From JAENVT01 sp963720775 (lineage in GTDB: Bacteria; Actinomycetota; Acidimicrobiia; Acidimicrobiales; Ilumatobacteraceae), in the NCBI GenBank assembly GCA_963720775.1, contig CAVRGR010000006.1:248001-312000 (forward strand): a DNA stretch of 64,000 nucleotides. The letters are read 5' to 3'. The notes under the pieces were generated by a model. The model ran no database searches. It was not told where the DNA came from and saw only the letters and a program-made list of their open reading frames with translations. A program made the translations under genes and the position numbers. Numbering within the stretch: position 1 is the stretch's first letter; the number at the start of each line of letters is the position of its first letter. Positions 1-12,886 of the stretch are shown piece by piece.

Positions 1-644
1 ACAGCTGTCACGACAACTACGGCTGGGGGTTCGACAAGTCGATCGCCGGGCCGTCGTACGCCACCGCCGACCTCGGTCTCCACTGGCTCGATCTCGTCGA
101 ACACGTCACCGGATCGCCGATCGCCTTGGTCGACGCACGCTTCTCCACGACCAGACCCATCCGCATCCGCGACGGTGAGGAAGTCCCGATCGATGTCGAG
201 GACTACGTCCGCGTCTTCATCGAGCTCACCGATGGCACACCAGTGTCAGCGGTCTTCTCCGGGATCACGCCGGGTCAGCCCAACGGCTGTGCCATCCATG
301 TCGATGGCCGCGGCGGCGGCCTCGACTGGCGGGTCGACACGCCGAACCAGTTGGGCCACCGGCCACCCTTCGGATCGACCGAGATCATCGATCGCGATCC
401 GCCGCGACTGTCGGCCGAGGCGCAGCGGCGATCGTTCGCCCCGGCGGGCCACGTCGAGGGGTTCCCCGACGCCTTCCGCAACCTGTTCCGCGACGTGTAC
501 TGGAGCATTGCCGGTAAGGCGGTACCGTACCCCGACTTCGTCGACGGGTTTCGTGTAGCGACCCTGATCGATTCGATTCGGGCGAGCGCCGAGCGTGGCA
601 CAGCAGTAGAGGTACCCGCTCCACTGGAGAGGCACGGCCGATGA
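1..644 (+). CDS. Gfo/Idh/MocA family oxidoreductase, C-terminal part (5' truncated)
   Basis: The frame is open from base 3 with no start inside the window, so only about 213 C-terminal residues are present. The stretch GPSYATADLGLHWLDL near the beginning matches the C-terminal alpha/beta domain of Gfo/Idh/MocA NAD(P)-dependent sugar or inositol oxidoreductases, where a conserved D-x-G-x-H-W/x-D follows the substrate pocket. The N-terminal Rossmann domain must lie upstream, outside the window. The stop TGA overlaps an ATG that opens into a degraded ABC transporter ATPase, an arrangement typical of sugar-uptake operons. The substrate cannot be named. Family assignment is good, but a fragment limits certainty. 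Confidence 0.75.
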   Translation, partial: SCHDNYGWGFDKSIAGPSYATADLGLHWLDLVEHVTGSPIALVDARFSTTRPIRIRDGEEVPIDVEDYVRVFIELTDGTPVSAVFSGITPGQPNGCAIHVDGRGGGLDWRVDTPNQLGHRPPFGSTEIIDRDPPRLSAEAQRRSFAPAGHVEGFPDAFRNLFRDVYWSIAGKAVPYPDFVDGFRVATLIDSIRASAERGTAVEVPAPLERHGR

Positions 645-674
645 GTGACGTGGTCGACCAGCGGGTGAACGCGA

Positions 675-907
675 CCGGTCAACACGATCTTCCAGTCGTA
701 CGCGCTCTTCCCGCACATGAACGTCGTGCAGAACGTGCAGTTCGGGCTGCGGATGTCGCGGGTGTCGAAGGCCGAGCGCGAGGAGCGCGCCCCGGGGCTC
801 CTGCCCTGGTGGGCCTCACCGAACGAGCCACCCAACCGGTGGCCGCGCTATCCGGCGGCCAGGCGCAACGCGTCGCGATCGCCCGCGCACTGGTCAACAA
901 ACCGAGC
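675..907 (+). pseudogene. ABC transporter ATPase remnant (PotA/MalK-like)
   Basis: Two pieces of an ABC ATPase lie in different frames. Frame 3 (from about 678) reads VNTIFQSYALFPHMNVVQNV, the Q-loop region of PotA/MalK-type importers. After about 785 a second frame reads VAALSGGQAQRVAIARALVN, the LSGGQ signature. Walker A upstream and Walker B/H-loop downstream are both missing, so only about 75 codons survive with an internal frameshift. It sits directly after the Gfo/Idh gene, so it is probably the relic of an importer ATPase that once belonged to that operon. It cannot encode a working ATPase. The remaining bases to 938 hold nothing recognisable. Confidence 0.8.
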
Positions 908-938
908 GCCTGCGCCGCGCGGTAGCCGCCGACTGGGG

Positions 939-1880
939 TCAGGCGACGTCGACCAGAGCGCGGCGCCAAGTGTGCATCATCGTGTCGCCCCCGTGGCCCT
1001 CGTCGTCGACGACGACGAGGTGGCTGCCGGGCCATGCCTGGTGAATGCGCCACGGCGCGTCGAGCGGCGAACTGACATCGAGCCGTCCATGAATGAGCCA
1101 TCCTGGGATGCCGGCCAAGCTGTCGGCGTTGCCGACGATCTCGTCCGGTCCGAGCCAACAATCGTTTCGCCAGCAGTGCGTCACCTGGCGAGCGAACCCC
1201 AGTCGGAACCTGGCGTCGAGGTAGCGCGGGTTCGGCACAGCACCGGCGACCGTGCCGACGTGGGCGTCCTCCCATCGACACCATGCTGCGGCAGCAGCAT
1301 CGCGCACTGCCGGGTCGGGATCCATCAGGAGCTGGTTGTAGGCATCGATGATGCGAAGTTCGCGAAGACCCGGGGGGACGTGATCGCGGAACTCGCGCCA
1401 TTGCTCCGGGAAGAATCTGCCGGCCTGGACTGTGAGCCAGTCGTGGTCGGCGCGGGTGCCCGTACTGACCGCGGCGACCACGATCGCCGTCACCCGGTCG
1501 GGGTGGCGCTCGGCGTACGCGATGGCGAGGACCGAGCCCCACGAGAGGCCAAAGACGATCCATTGCGTGATACCGAGGTGTTCTCGCAACTGTTCGATGT
1601 CCCGAACGTGATGGTCCATGTCAATCGATTGCCAGTGCACGTTGTCGTCGGCGGCATACGGCGTGCTACGCCCGGCGGCGCGCTGATCGAACAGCACCGC
1701 GCGATGACGTTGCAAGTCGAAGTTCGCTCGAGCGCCGGGCGTGCATCCTGATCCCGGTCCACCGTGCAGGTACACGATCGGGACTCCGTCGGGCCGGCCG
1801 ACCTGTTCGAAGTACAGGACGTGTCCGTCACCGACGTCGAGGCGACCGGTATCGAACGGCTCGGGGATCTGGCTGTCCAT
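939..1880 (-). CDS. pip: Proline iminopeptidase-like alpha/beta hydrolase
   Basis: The 313-residue protein has the usual length and layout of prolyl aminopeptidases (peptidase family S33), which cleave N-terminal proline from peptides in the cytosol. Visible motifs are the oxyanion-loop YLHGGPGSG near residue 36, the FDQRAAGRS segment, the nucleophile elbow GLSWGS, the acidic HGRLDVSSP and the catalytic His in DEGHGG. The start ATG (MDSQIPEP) is chosen because homology begins there; a longer open frame upstream runs antisense to the phosphatase gene. The gene is divergent from the histidine phosphatase, with 78 bases between the starts. The family is sure; strict proline specificity is not. 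Confidence 0.85.
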   Translation of the reverse strand: MDSQIPEPFDTGRLDVGDGHVLYFEQVGRPDGVPIVYLHGGPGSGCTPGARANFDLQRHRAVLFDQRAAGRSTPYAADDNVHWQSIDMDHHVRDIEQLREHLGITQWIVFGLSWGSVLAIAYAERHPDRVTAIVVAAVSTGTRADHDWLTVQAGRFFPEQWREFRDHVPPGLRELRIIDAYNQLLMDPDPAVRDAAAAAWCRWEDAHVGTVAGAVPNPRYLDARFRLGFARQVTHCWRNDCWLGPDEIVGNADSLAGIPGWLIHGRLDVSSPLDAPWRIHQAWPGSHLVVVDDEGHGGDTMMHTWRRALVDVA

Positions 1881-1958
1881 CGCCCGATTCTGCCTCTCGC
1901 GACCTACCGCGACGCCAAACCCATCATCTCGACCGATTGGACAGGTACCGTCAAGGGC

Positions 1959-2615
1959 GTGGCCGTTACTCGGATCGTTCTCGTGCGGCATGGCGAATCT
2001 CTCGCGCAGGAGCGCAAGATCGTGGGTGGGCACCGAGGCTGTGAGGGCCTCTCGGATCTCGGTCGTCGCCAGGCCAAGGCGCTGCATGACCGTCTGGCGC
2101 GGACGGGCGAGCTCGACGGCGCGGCCGCGCTCTACGCCAGCATCATGCCGCGAGCCATCGAGACGGCATCGATCATCAGTCCGGCCATCGGGTCGCTCGA
2201 GGTCGTGCGCGACTGTGACTTCTGCGAGATCCATCCCGGCGAGGGCGACGGATTGAGTTGGGAAGAGTACGACGGTCGCTGGCCGCCTGCCACTGCGTGG
2301 GATCCGGATCTGTCCCGTGACCCGGGCGGTGAAACGTTCAACGAGATGGCAGAGCGTGTGGCTCGCGGGCTCGACACGATCATCGAGCGTCATTCGGGGG
2401 AGCTGGTAGTGGTCGCCTGCCACGGTGGAGTGATCGTGCATTCGATGTTCCGTTGGCTCGCCCTTCCGCCCAACGGCACCGAACGAGCGTGGATGAATCC
2501 CGTGAACACCTCGCTCACCGAGTGGCGCTTCGGTGCCAACAGCCCCTATTCGAAGGTCACGTCGTCGACGGAGCTGGTCCGCTTCAACGACCACTCACAC
2601 GTGCGCGGGGCCTAG
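1959..2615 (+). CDS. Histidine phosphatase (phosphoglycerate mutase-like) family protein
   Basis: A 218-residue protein starting at GTG, placed so that the family opens with VTRIVLVRHGES. The RHG motif carries the phospho-accepting His, and CHGGVIVH near the C-terminus carries the second catalytic His. A catalytic Glu is plausible in the WEEYDGR region. The length fits bacterial histidine phosphatases such as CobC or phosphoserine phosphatase relatives. The native substrate (sugar phosphate, alpha-ribazole phosphate or other) cannot be told. An upstream in-frame ATG would overlap the divergent hydrolase gene and adds no family similarity. It ends convergently with the acyl-CoA ligase. Confidence 0.85.
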   Translation: MAVTRIVLVRHGESLAQERKIVGGHRGCEGLSDLGRRQAKALHDRLARTGELDGAAALYASIMPRAIETASIISPAIGSLEVVRDCDFCEIHPGEGDGLSWEEYDGRWPPATAWDPDLSRDPGGETFNEMAERVARGLDTIIERHSGELVVVACHGGVIVHSMFRWLALPPNGTERAWMNPVNTSLTEWRFGANSPYSKVTSSTELVRFNDHSHVRGA

Positions 2616-2650
2616 CGGCAGTCCGCCAATCGACTCAGCGAGTCACGAGA

Positions 2651-2669
2651 TCTCCGTCAGTGGCGGAGA
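2651..2669. terminator. Hairpin between convergent genes
   Basis: TCTCCG and CGGAGA form a perfect 6-bp stem around a 7-base loop in the gap between two convergent genes. There is no T-run, so it would be an atypical, possibly bidirectional terminator. Confidence 0.35.
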
Positions 2670-2707
2670 ATCGGTGACCTGTCACGTGAGTAGTGCGGCA
2701 GCCGAAC

Positions 2708-4315
2708 TCACAGTTCGATGACTTCGCCGTTGGCGGACATCTGGCGGAGCTTGTACTTCTGGATCTTTCCCGACCCCGTCATGGGAAAGGCGTCGAGCTC
2801 GAACCAATGCCGAGGGGTCTTGTAAGGCGCCAGGTGTTCGCGCACGTAAGCGAACAGCTCGGCCTTGTCGACTCGTTCACCGGCGATCGGTCGAATGAAC
2901 GCGGCCACTTCCTCACCCCACTTGTCGTCGGGAATCCCGATGACGGCTACCTCACCGACCTTCGGGTGAGCGAACAGCAACTCCTCCACCTCGCGGGGAT
3001 AGATGTTCTCGCCTCCCCGGATGATCATGTCCTTGAGCCGACCTTCGATCCTGCAGTAGCCGCGTTCGTCCATCGAGCACAGATCACCGGTGTGCAGCCA
3101 CCCATCGGCATCCACCGTTGCCGCAGTGGCTGCGGGATTCTCGAAGTAGCCGAGCATCACGTGATAGCCGCGCGTGCACAACTCGCCGACGGCGCCGATC
3201 GGCGCCGTTTCCCGCGTGACCGGGTCGACGATCTTCACCTCGGTGTGCGGCATCGCCCGACCGATGGTCTCGGCCTTGTCGGCGATGGAGTCGGCCGGAT
3301 TGGTCATCGTCGCCATCGGCGAGCACTCGGTCTGACCGAACAAGACGGTGATCGTTGCCTCGAGCCGTTCCTGCAAGATCGTCACGAGCGGCGCCGGTAC
3401 GGTGCTCGCGCCGGAGGAGAGATACTCGAGCGACGACAGGTCGGTCGAGCCGAAGTTGGGATGCTCGAGCATCGAGATCAGCATCGTCGGCACCGTCGAC
3501 ATCCCGTCGCATCGGTACGTCTCGATCAACTCCAACACCAGCGCGGGATCGAACGACTCGACCAACACCTGAGTGCCTCGCCTGGACACCGCTCCCACAA
3601 CGCACAGCAGGCATCCGCCGGCGTGGAACATCGGCATGGTGGTGAGCCACACGGTGCCATCGGGCACCCCCATGAGATCCAAGGTGTGCGCCGAGTTGTT
3701 GACCACGGCACGGTGACTGAGGAGTGCGCCCTTCGGCAACCCGGTCGTTCCCGATGTGTACTGGATCATCGCTGGATCGCCGGGATCGACGGTCGGAAGC
3801 TCCCGCCCCGCCTCGCCGCCGGAGTCGAGAAGGTCGCTCCAGTGGTCGAAGCGGATCACCTCGCGCAGCTCCGGGCAGTTCGGCTGCAGTTCCTCGACGG
3901 TCGCCAGCATCGGGTTTCCGCGGAACTCGGGTTGGACGACGATGCCCGCCGCTCGCGATTGCCTGAGAACGTGTTCGGCCTCGTGCTTGCGGAACCCCGG
4001 GTTGACGGTCACCAGCACCAGCCCCGCCAGTGCTGCGCCGAACTCCATCATGATCCACTCAGGGATGTTCGGCGCCCAGACAGCTACCCGTTCACCCGGC
4101 TCGAACCTGCGCAACAACGCGTTGGCGGTACGTAGCGACGCCGAGTAGAGCTCGGCGTACGTCCACCGCCGGCGCGTCGTCGGATCGGGCGATCCGCAGA
4201 TCAATGCCACCCGATCGGGCGTCGTCTCAGCCGCCCACGTCAACAGGTCGCCCAGTGTGAGGTCGCGCACCTCAGGCTCGACAGGGCCGAGCGCATGCGA
4301 CATCGTCAACGGCAT
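2708..4315 (-). CDS. AMP-dependent acyl-CoA synthetase (FadD-like)
   Basis: A 535-residue adenylate-forming ligase that activates a carboxylic acid to acyl-AMP and then acyl-CoA. Motifs: the P-loop-like YTSGTTGLPKGALLSH, FGQTECSP in the A5 region, HTGDL, GGENIYPREVEE and the C-terminal catalytic lysine in GSGKIQKYK. Length and motif order match medium/long-chain acyl-CoA synthetases. The start at MPLTMSHALG is taken; an internal ATG four codons later is equally possible. A 12-bp perfect palindrome (CCGAGGCCTCGG, 4325-4336) lies just upstream of the start and could be an operator. Neighbouring TetR and acyl-CoA dehydrogenase remnant suggest a former fatty-acid catabolism cluster. The substrate is unknown. 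Confidence 0.9.
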   Translation of the reverse strand: MPLTMSHALGPVEPEVRDLTLGDLLTWAAETTPDRVALICGSPDPTTRRRWTYAELYSASLRTANALLRRFEPGERVAVWAPNIPEWIMMEFGAALAGLVLVTVNPGFRKHEAEHVLRQSRAAGIVVQPEFRGNPMLATVEELQPNCPELREVIRFDHWSDLLDSGGEAGRELPTVDPGDPAMIQYTSGTTGLPKGALLSHRAVVNNSAHTLDLMGVPDGTVWLTTMPMFHAGGCLLCVVGAVSRRGTQVLVESFDPALVLELIETYRCDGMSTVPTMLISMLEHPNFGSTDLSSLEYLSSGASTVPAPLVTILQERLEATITVLFGQTECSPMATMTNPADSIADKAETIGRAMPHTEVKIVDPVTRETAPIGAVGELCTRGYHVMLGYFENPAATAATVDADGWLHTGDLCSMDERGYCRIEGRLKDMIIRGGENIYPREVEELLFAHPKVGEVAVIGIPDDKWGEEVAAFIRPIAGERVDKAELFAYVREHLAPYKTPRHWFELDAFPMTGSGKIQKYKLRQMSANGEVIEL

Positions 4316-4418
4316 TGCCCACCCCCGAGGCCTCGGTGCAACTTCGATCCGAGCCTAGGTTGTACGAGTCCCTAGCCTGGTCTCGTCGACTCGGACGCAT
4401 CGGCGATGATCCCGACGA

Positions 4419-4838
4419 TCAGCCCCAGCGCGGCTGCTCGTCGGGGTTGATGCCCAAGCTCAGCTTGCCGACGAGCTCGTGCGTGAGCATCGAGTTGCCG
4501 GGATGGATGCGGCCGAGGCGAGCATCGCGGAAGAGTTGCTCGAACCGGCTGCGCTTGAAGATGCCGCCGCCGCCGGTGAGGTCGAGCGCCGCGTCGACGA
4601 CGGACCATGCCCGATTGACGACGTCGTACTTGCAGGCGACGATCTTCACTGGCCAATCCATGCCGTAATCGACACCGTTCGACCAGTCGTCGCACACGCG
4701 GTCGAGGTGGGCGTTCATCGCTTCGAGGTGGATACGCATCTCGGCGATCGTGTGCTGTACCTCCGGGTGATAGGCCATCGAACGAGTCAAGGCGATGGAT
4801 CCCCGGTGGTGCATGAGCGTGACCGTCTCGTCGAACGC
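4419..4838 (-). pseudogene. Acyl-CoA dehydrogenase C-terminal remnant
   Basis: About 140 codons resemble the all-alpha C-terminal domain of acyl-CoA dehydrogenases: TLMHHRGSIALTRSMAYHPE, then a helical stretch and LTGGGGIFKRSRFEQLFRDA. Intact relatives have about 380-400 residues. The N-terminal and FAD-binding middle domains are missing because the upstream DNA is occupied by the oppositely oriented TetR gene. A start codon exists at 4931, but the residues it adds resemble nothing. This is read as a 5'-truncated relic rather than a functional small protein. Confidence 0.65.
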
Positions 4839-5517
4839 GGCGTCGGGCGATTGCCGAGTACACGTCGGCGAAGCCGGCAGGACAGACCAGGATCGTCGCC
4901 TCGTCGGGTACGAAGGTGCGTCGAACGACACGATCCTCGACCGAGCACGACTGCTCGTCGATGGCTATGCGGGTCTCTCGACGCGCAAGATCGCCCAAGA
5001 GGCAGGTGTTCCGCTCTCGCAGGTCCACTACCACTTCGGCTCCAAACGCGGGATGGTGCTGGCACTGTTGGAAACCGAGAACCGTCGCCGACTGGCGCGG
5101 CGGTCGTCGATGTACGCGCAGGACGCACCGCTGTCGCGTCGGTACGAACAGGCCTGCGATTTCCTCGAGGACGATCTCGAGTCAGGGTTCGTCCGAGTCC
5201 TTCAGGAGATGATCGCCGCCGGCTGGTCGGCACCCGACATTGCCGAAGCGGCGCGAACACTCTTGTCCGGGTGGTACGAACTGCTCACCGATGTCGCCAC
5301 GGAGGCCGCCGACCAGCTCGGCGGCCTCGGGCCGTTCAGCCCGCGGGAGGTGGCGACGTTGATCGGCAACCTCTTCATCGGATCTGAGGCGATGTTGTTG
5401 CTCGGGTTCGATCGCCAGCGGCTTCCGATCCGGTCGAGTCTCCGTCGCATCGGAGAGGTGATTCGCATGGCAGAACAACGCGCCGCGCAGAAGAATTCAC
5501 GAGAGGTTCCAGCATGA
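4795..5517 (+). CDS. TetR family transcriptional regulator
   Basis: The helix-turn-helix is clear: TILDRARLLVDGYAGLSTRK leads into IAQEAGVPLSQVHYHFGSKR, a classical TetR DNA-binding domain ending in the YxFxSK signature, followed by an all-helical ligand-binding domain of about 150 residues. The start is uncertain. The ATG at 4795 gives an unusually long N-terminal tail of about 40 residues without similarity; ATG at 4813 is an alternative. The first helix looks slightly shortened. The tail overlaps the acyl-CoA dehydrogenase remnant on the other strand. The stop overlaps the next start (ATGA), so regulator and hydrolase/glycosyltransferase are translationally coupled and probably autoregulated together. 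Confidence 0.8.
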   Translation: MDPRWCMSVTVSSNAASGDCRVHVGEAGRTDQDRRLVGYEGASNDTILDRARLLVDGYAGLSTRKIAQEAGVPLSQVHYHFGSKRGMVLALLETENRRRLARRSSMYAQDAPLSRRYEQACDFLEDDLESGFVRVLQEMIAAGWSAPDIAEAARTLLSGWYELLTDVATEAADQLGGLGPFSPREVATLIGNLFIGSEAMLLLGFDRQRLPIRSSLRRIGEVIRMAEQRAAQKNSREVPA

Positions 5518-7626
5518 GAGCAATCGAACCGACTGCAGTCGGCATCGCCCATCGCGATGGCGTCGACATCGCCTGGGAGAGCTTCGGCGAGGGTGAAACA
5601 GCGATCGTGCTCCTGCCGACGTGGTCGATCGTCCCATCGCGGTTCTGGAAGCTCCAGGTTCCGCATCTTGCTCGCCACCATCGAGTCGTCACCTTCGACG
5701 GTCGTGGAACAGGCCACTCCGGTCGACCGAGAGGTCCCGAGGCGTACACCTCTCAGCAGTTTGCAGACGACACGGTTGCAGTCCTCGACGCACTCGACAT
5801 CGACCGTGCGATCCTCGTCGCCCTGTCGCGCGGAGCGCTGTGGGGCACTCAGGTCGCAGCCGACCATCCGCAGCGCGTCGCTGGACTCGTGGCGATCGGT
5901 CCCGCCGTGCCGTTGGCCGAGCCGTTGCCCGATCGCGCTGTGCACCCGTTCAATGAACCACTTGGCACGCACGAGGGTTGGGCGAAGTACAACGAGTACT
6001 ACTGGAAAGACGACTTCCAGGACTTCCTCGAGTTCTTCTTTGCCCAGATGTTCACCGAGCCGCACTCGACCAAGCAGATCGAGGACTGCGTGGAGTGGGG
6101 CCTCGAGGGCGAACCATCGCTGCTCGCCGATACCCACAAAGGTCTCGAATCCGATGGCAGGGCGACGTTTCCGGCGCTGTGCGCCCGGATCTCCTGCCCC
6201 GTTCTGGTCATCCACGGAAACGCGGACGCAATCCGCTCGTACCAGTCAGGCGTCGCCCTGGCTCAGGCCACCAGCGGCCGGCTCGTCACCGTTGCCGGAG
6301 GCGGCCACGGGCCGCACGCACGCAAACCCGTGCTCGTCAATCGGCTCCTTCACGAGTTCGCCAACACGGTGACGGGTGAACGTAGGGCAGCGAAGACCAC
6401 CTTCGGGCGATCGCCGCGTCGCGCAAAGCGGGCGCTGTATTTCTCGTCGCCGATCGGGCTCGGCCACGCCCGCCGCGACGCCGCCATCTCAGCCGAGCTC
6501 CACCAGCTCCATCCAGATCTCGAGATCGAATGGCTTGCTCAGCACCCGGTCACGACCGTGCTGGAAACCGCTGGCGAGCGCGTGCATCCTGCGTCGCAGG
6601 GGCTCGTCAACGAATCGGCTCACTTCGAGGACGAAGCACACGAGCACGACCTGCACGCCTTCCAAGCCATCCGTCGGATGGACGAGATCCTCGTCAACAA
6701 CTTCATGGTCTTCCACGACGTCATCGAAGACCAGCGATATGACCTGGTGATCGCCGACGAGGCGTGGGATGTCGACTACTTCCTCCACGAGAACCCGGAC
6801 CTGAAGCGGTTCGCATTCGCCTGGATGACCGACTTCGTCGGCTGGTTACCGATGCCCGACGGTGGTGACGCCGAGGCTGCGCTCACCGCTGACTACAACG
6901 CCGAGATGATCGAACAGCGGGCGCGTCACCACCGGCTTCGTGATCGCTCGATCTTCGTCGGCGATCCCGAAGACATCGTCCCCGACACGTTCGGTCCCGA
7001 TCTCCCGTCGATCCGCCAATGGACGGAGGACAACTTCGACTTCGCCGGTTACATCACCGGTTTCGATCCAGCGGAGCTCGCGGATCGCGAGGCTTTGCGT
7101 GCCGAGCTCGGCTATCACCCCGACGAGCGCGTGTGCATTGTCACGGTTGGCGGCTCAGGTGTCGGTCTGTCGCTGCTTCGTCGCGTCATCGACGCGATCC
7201 CGATGGCCCAGCGTCTCGTCGACGGGTTGCGCTTCGTGGTCGTCGCCGGCCCGCGCATCGATCCACGCCGCCTGCCCAGGCGCAAGGGCGTCACCTACTG
7301 CAGATACGTGCCCGACCTGCATCGTCATCTCGCCACATGTGACATCGCCGTGGTGCAGGGCGGGGCTCACCACGTGCATGGAGCTCACCGCGAACCGCCG
7401 TCCGTTCGTCTTCATCCCGCTCCAACACCACTTCGAGCAGAACTTCCACGTGGCGCACCGGTTGCAACGCCACGGCGCCGGCATGCATCTCGACTACCGC
7501 GACGCAGTGGAGCCCGACGTGCTCGCCGCGGCGATCGCATCTCAGATCGATGCGCCGATTCACTATCTTCCCGTCAACCCGAACGGCGCCGCCAGGGCCG
7601 CCGCGCGGATCGCCGAGCTCGTCTAA
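5514..7626 (+). CDS. Alpha/beta hydrolase - UDP-glycosyltransferase fusion (one-base frameshift)
   Basis: Residues about 1-280 form an alpha/beta hydrolase: FDGRGTGHS, the nucleophile elbow ALSRGA, an acid in HGNADAIRS and a His in GGGHGPH. Residues about 300-703 resemble a GT-B, MurG/UDP-glycosyltransferase fold: SPIGLGHARRDAAI, then VTVGGSGVG and a C-terminal donor-site region LTTCMELTANRRPFVFIPLQ followed by HHFEQN. The donor-site region lies in another frame: a run of four G at 7362-7365 has one base too many, and skipping it restores 703 continuous residues. Without correction the frame runs on into unrelated sequence. The start overlaps the TetR stop. A hydrolase joined to a glycosyltransferase suggests glycosylation and release of a small molecule or lipid; this is inference. 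Confidence 0.7.
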
Positions 7627-7641
7627 AGGGTTACGTGCTTC

Positions 7642-7666
7642 GGAGTCAAGTCGCTGAGACGACTCC
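7642..7666. terminator. Hairpin between convergent genes
   Basis: GGAGTC and GACTCC form a 6-bp stem, with an additional inner GTC/GAC pair, in the 52-base gap between the glycosyltransferase end and the carboxylase end. No T-run follows; a bidirectional terminator is plausible. Confidence 0.4.
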
Positions 7667-7678
7667 AGCGCTCGAGTG

Positions 7679-12882
<5,204 letters not shown>

Positions 12883-12886
<4 letters not shown>

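Noticed and set aside
2693..4135. 480-codon plus-strand frame over the acyl-CoA ligase
   Set aside because: Shadow of a gene with all adenylation motifs on the minus strand; Arg/His-rich composition typical of antisense frames.
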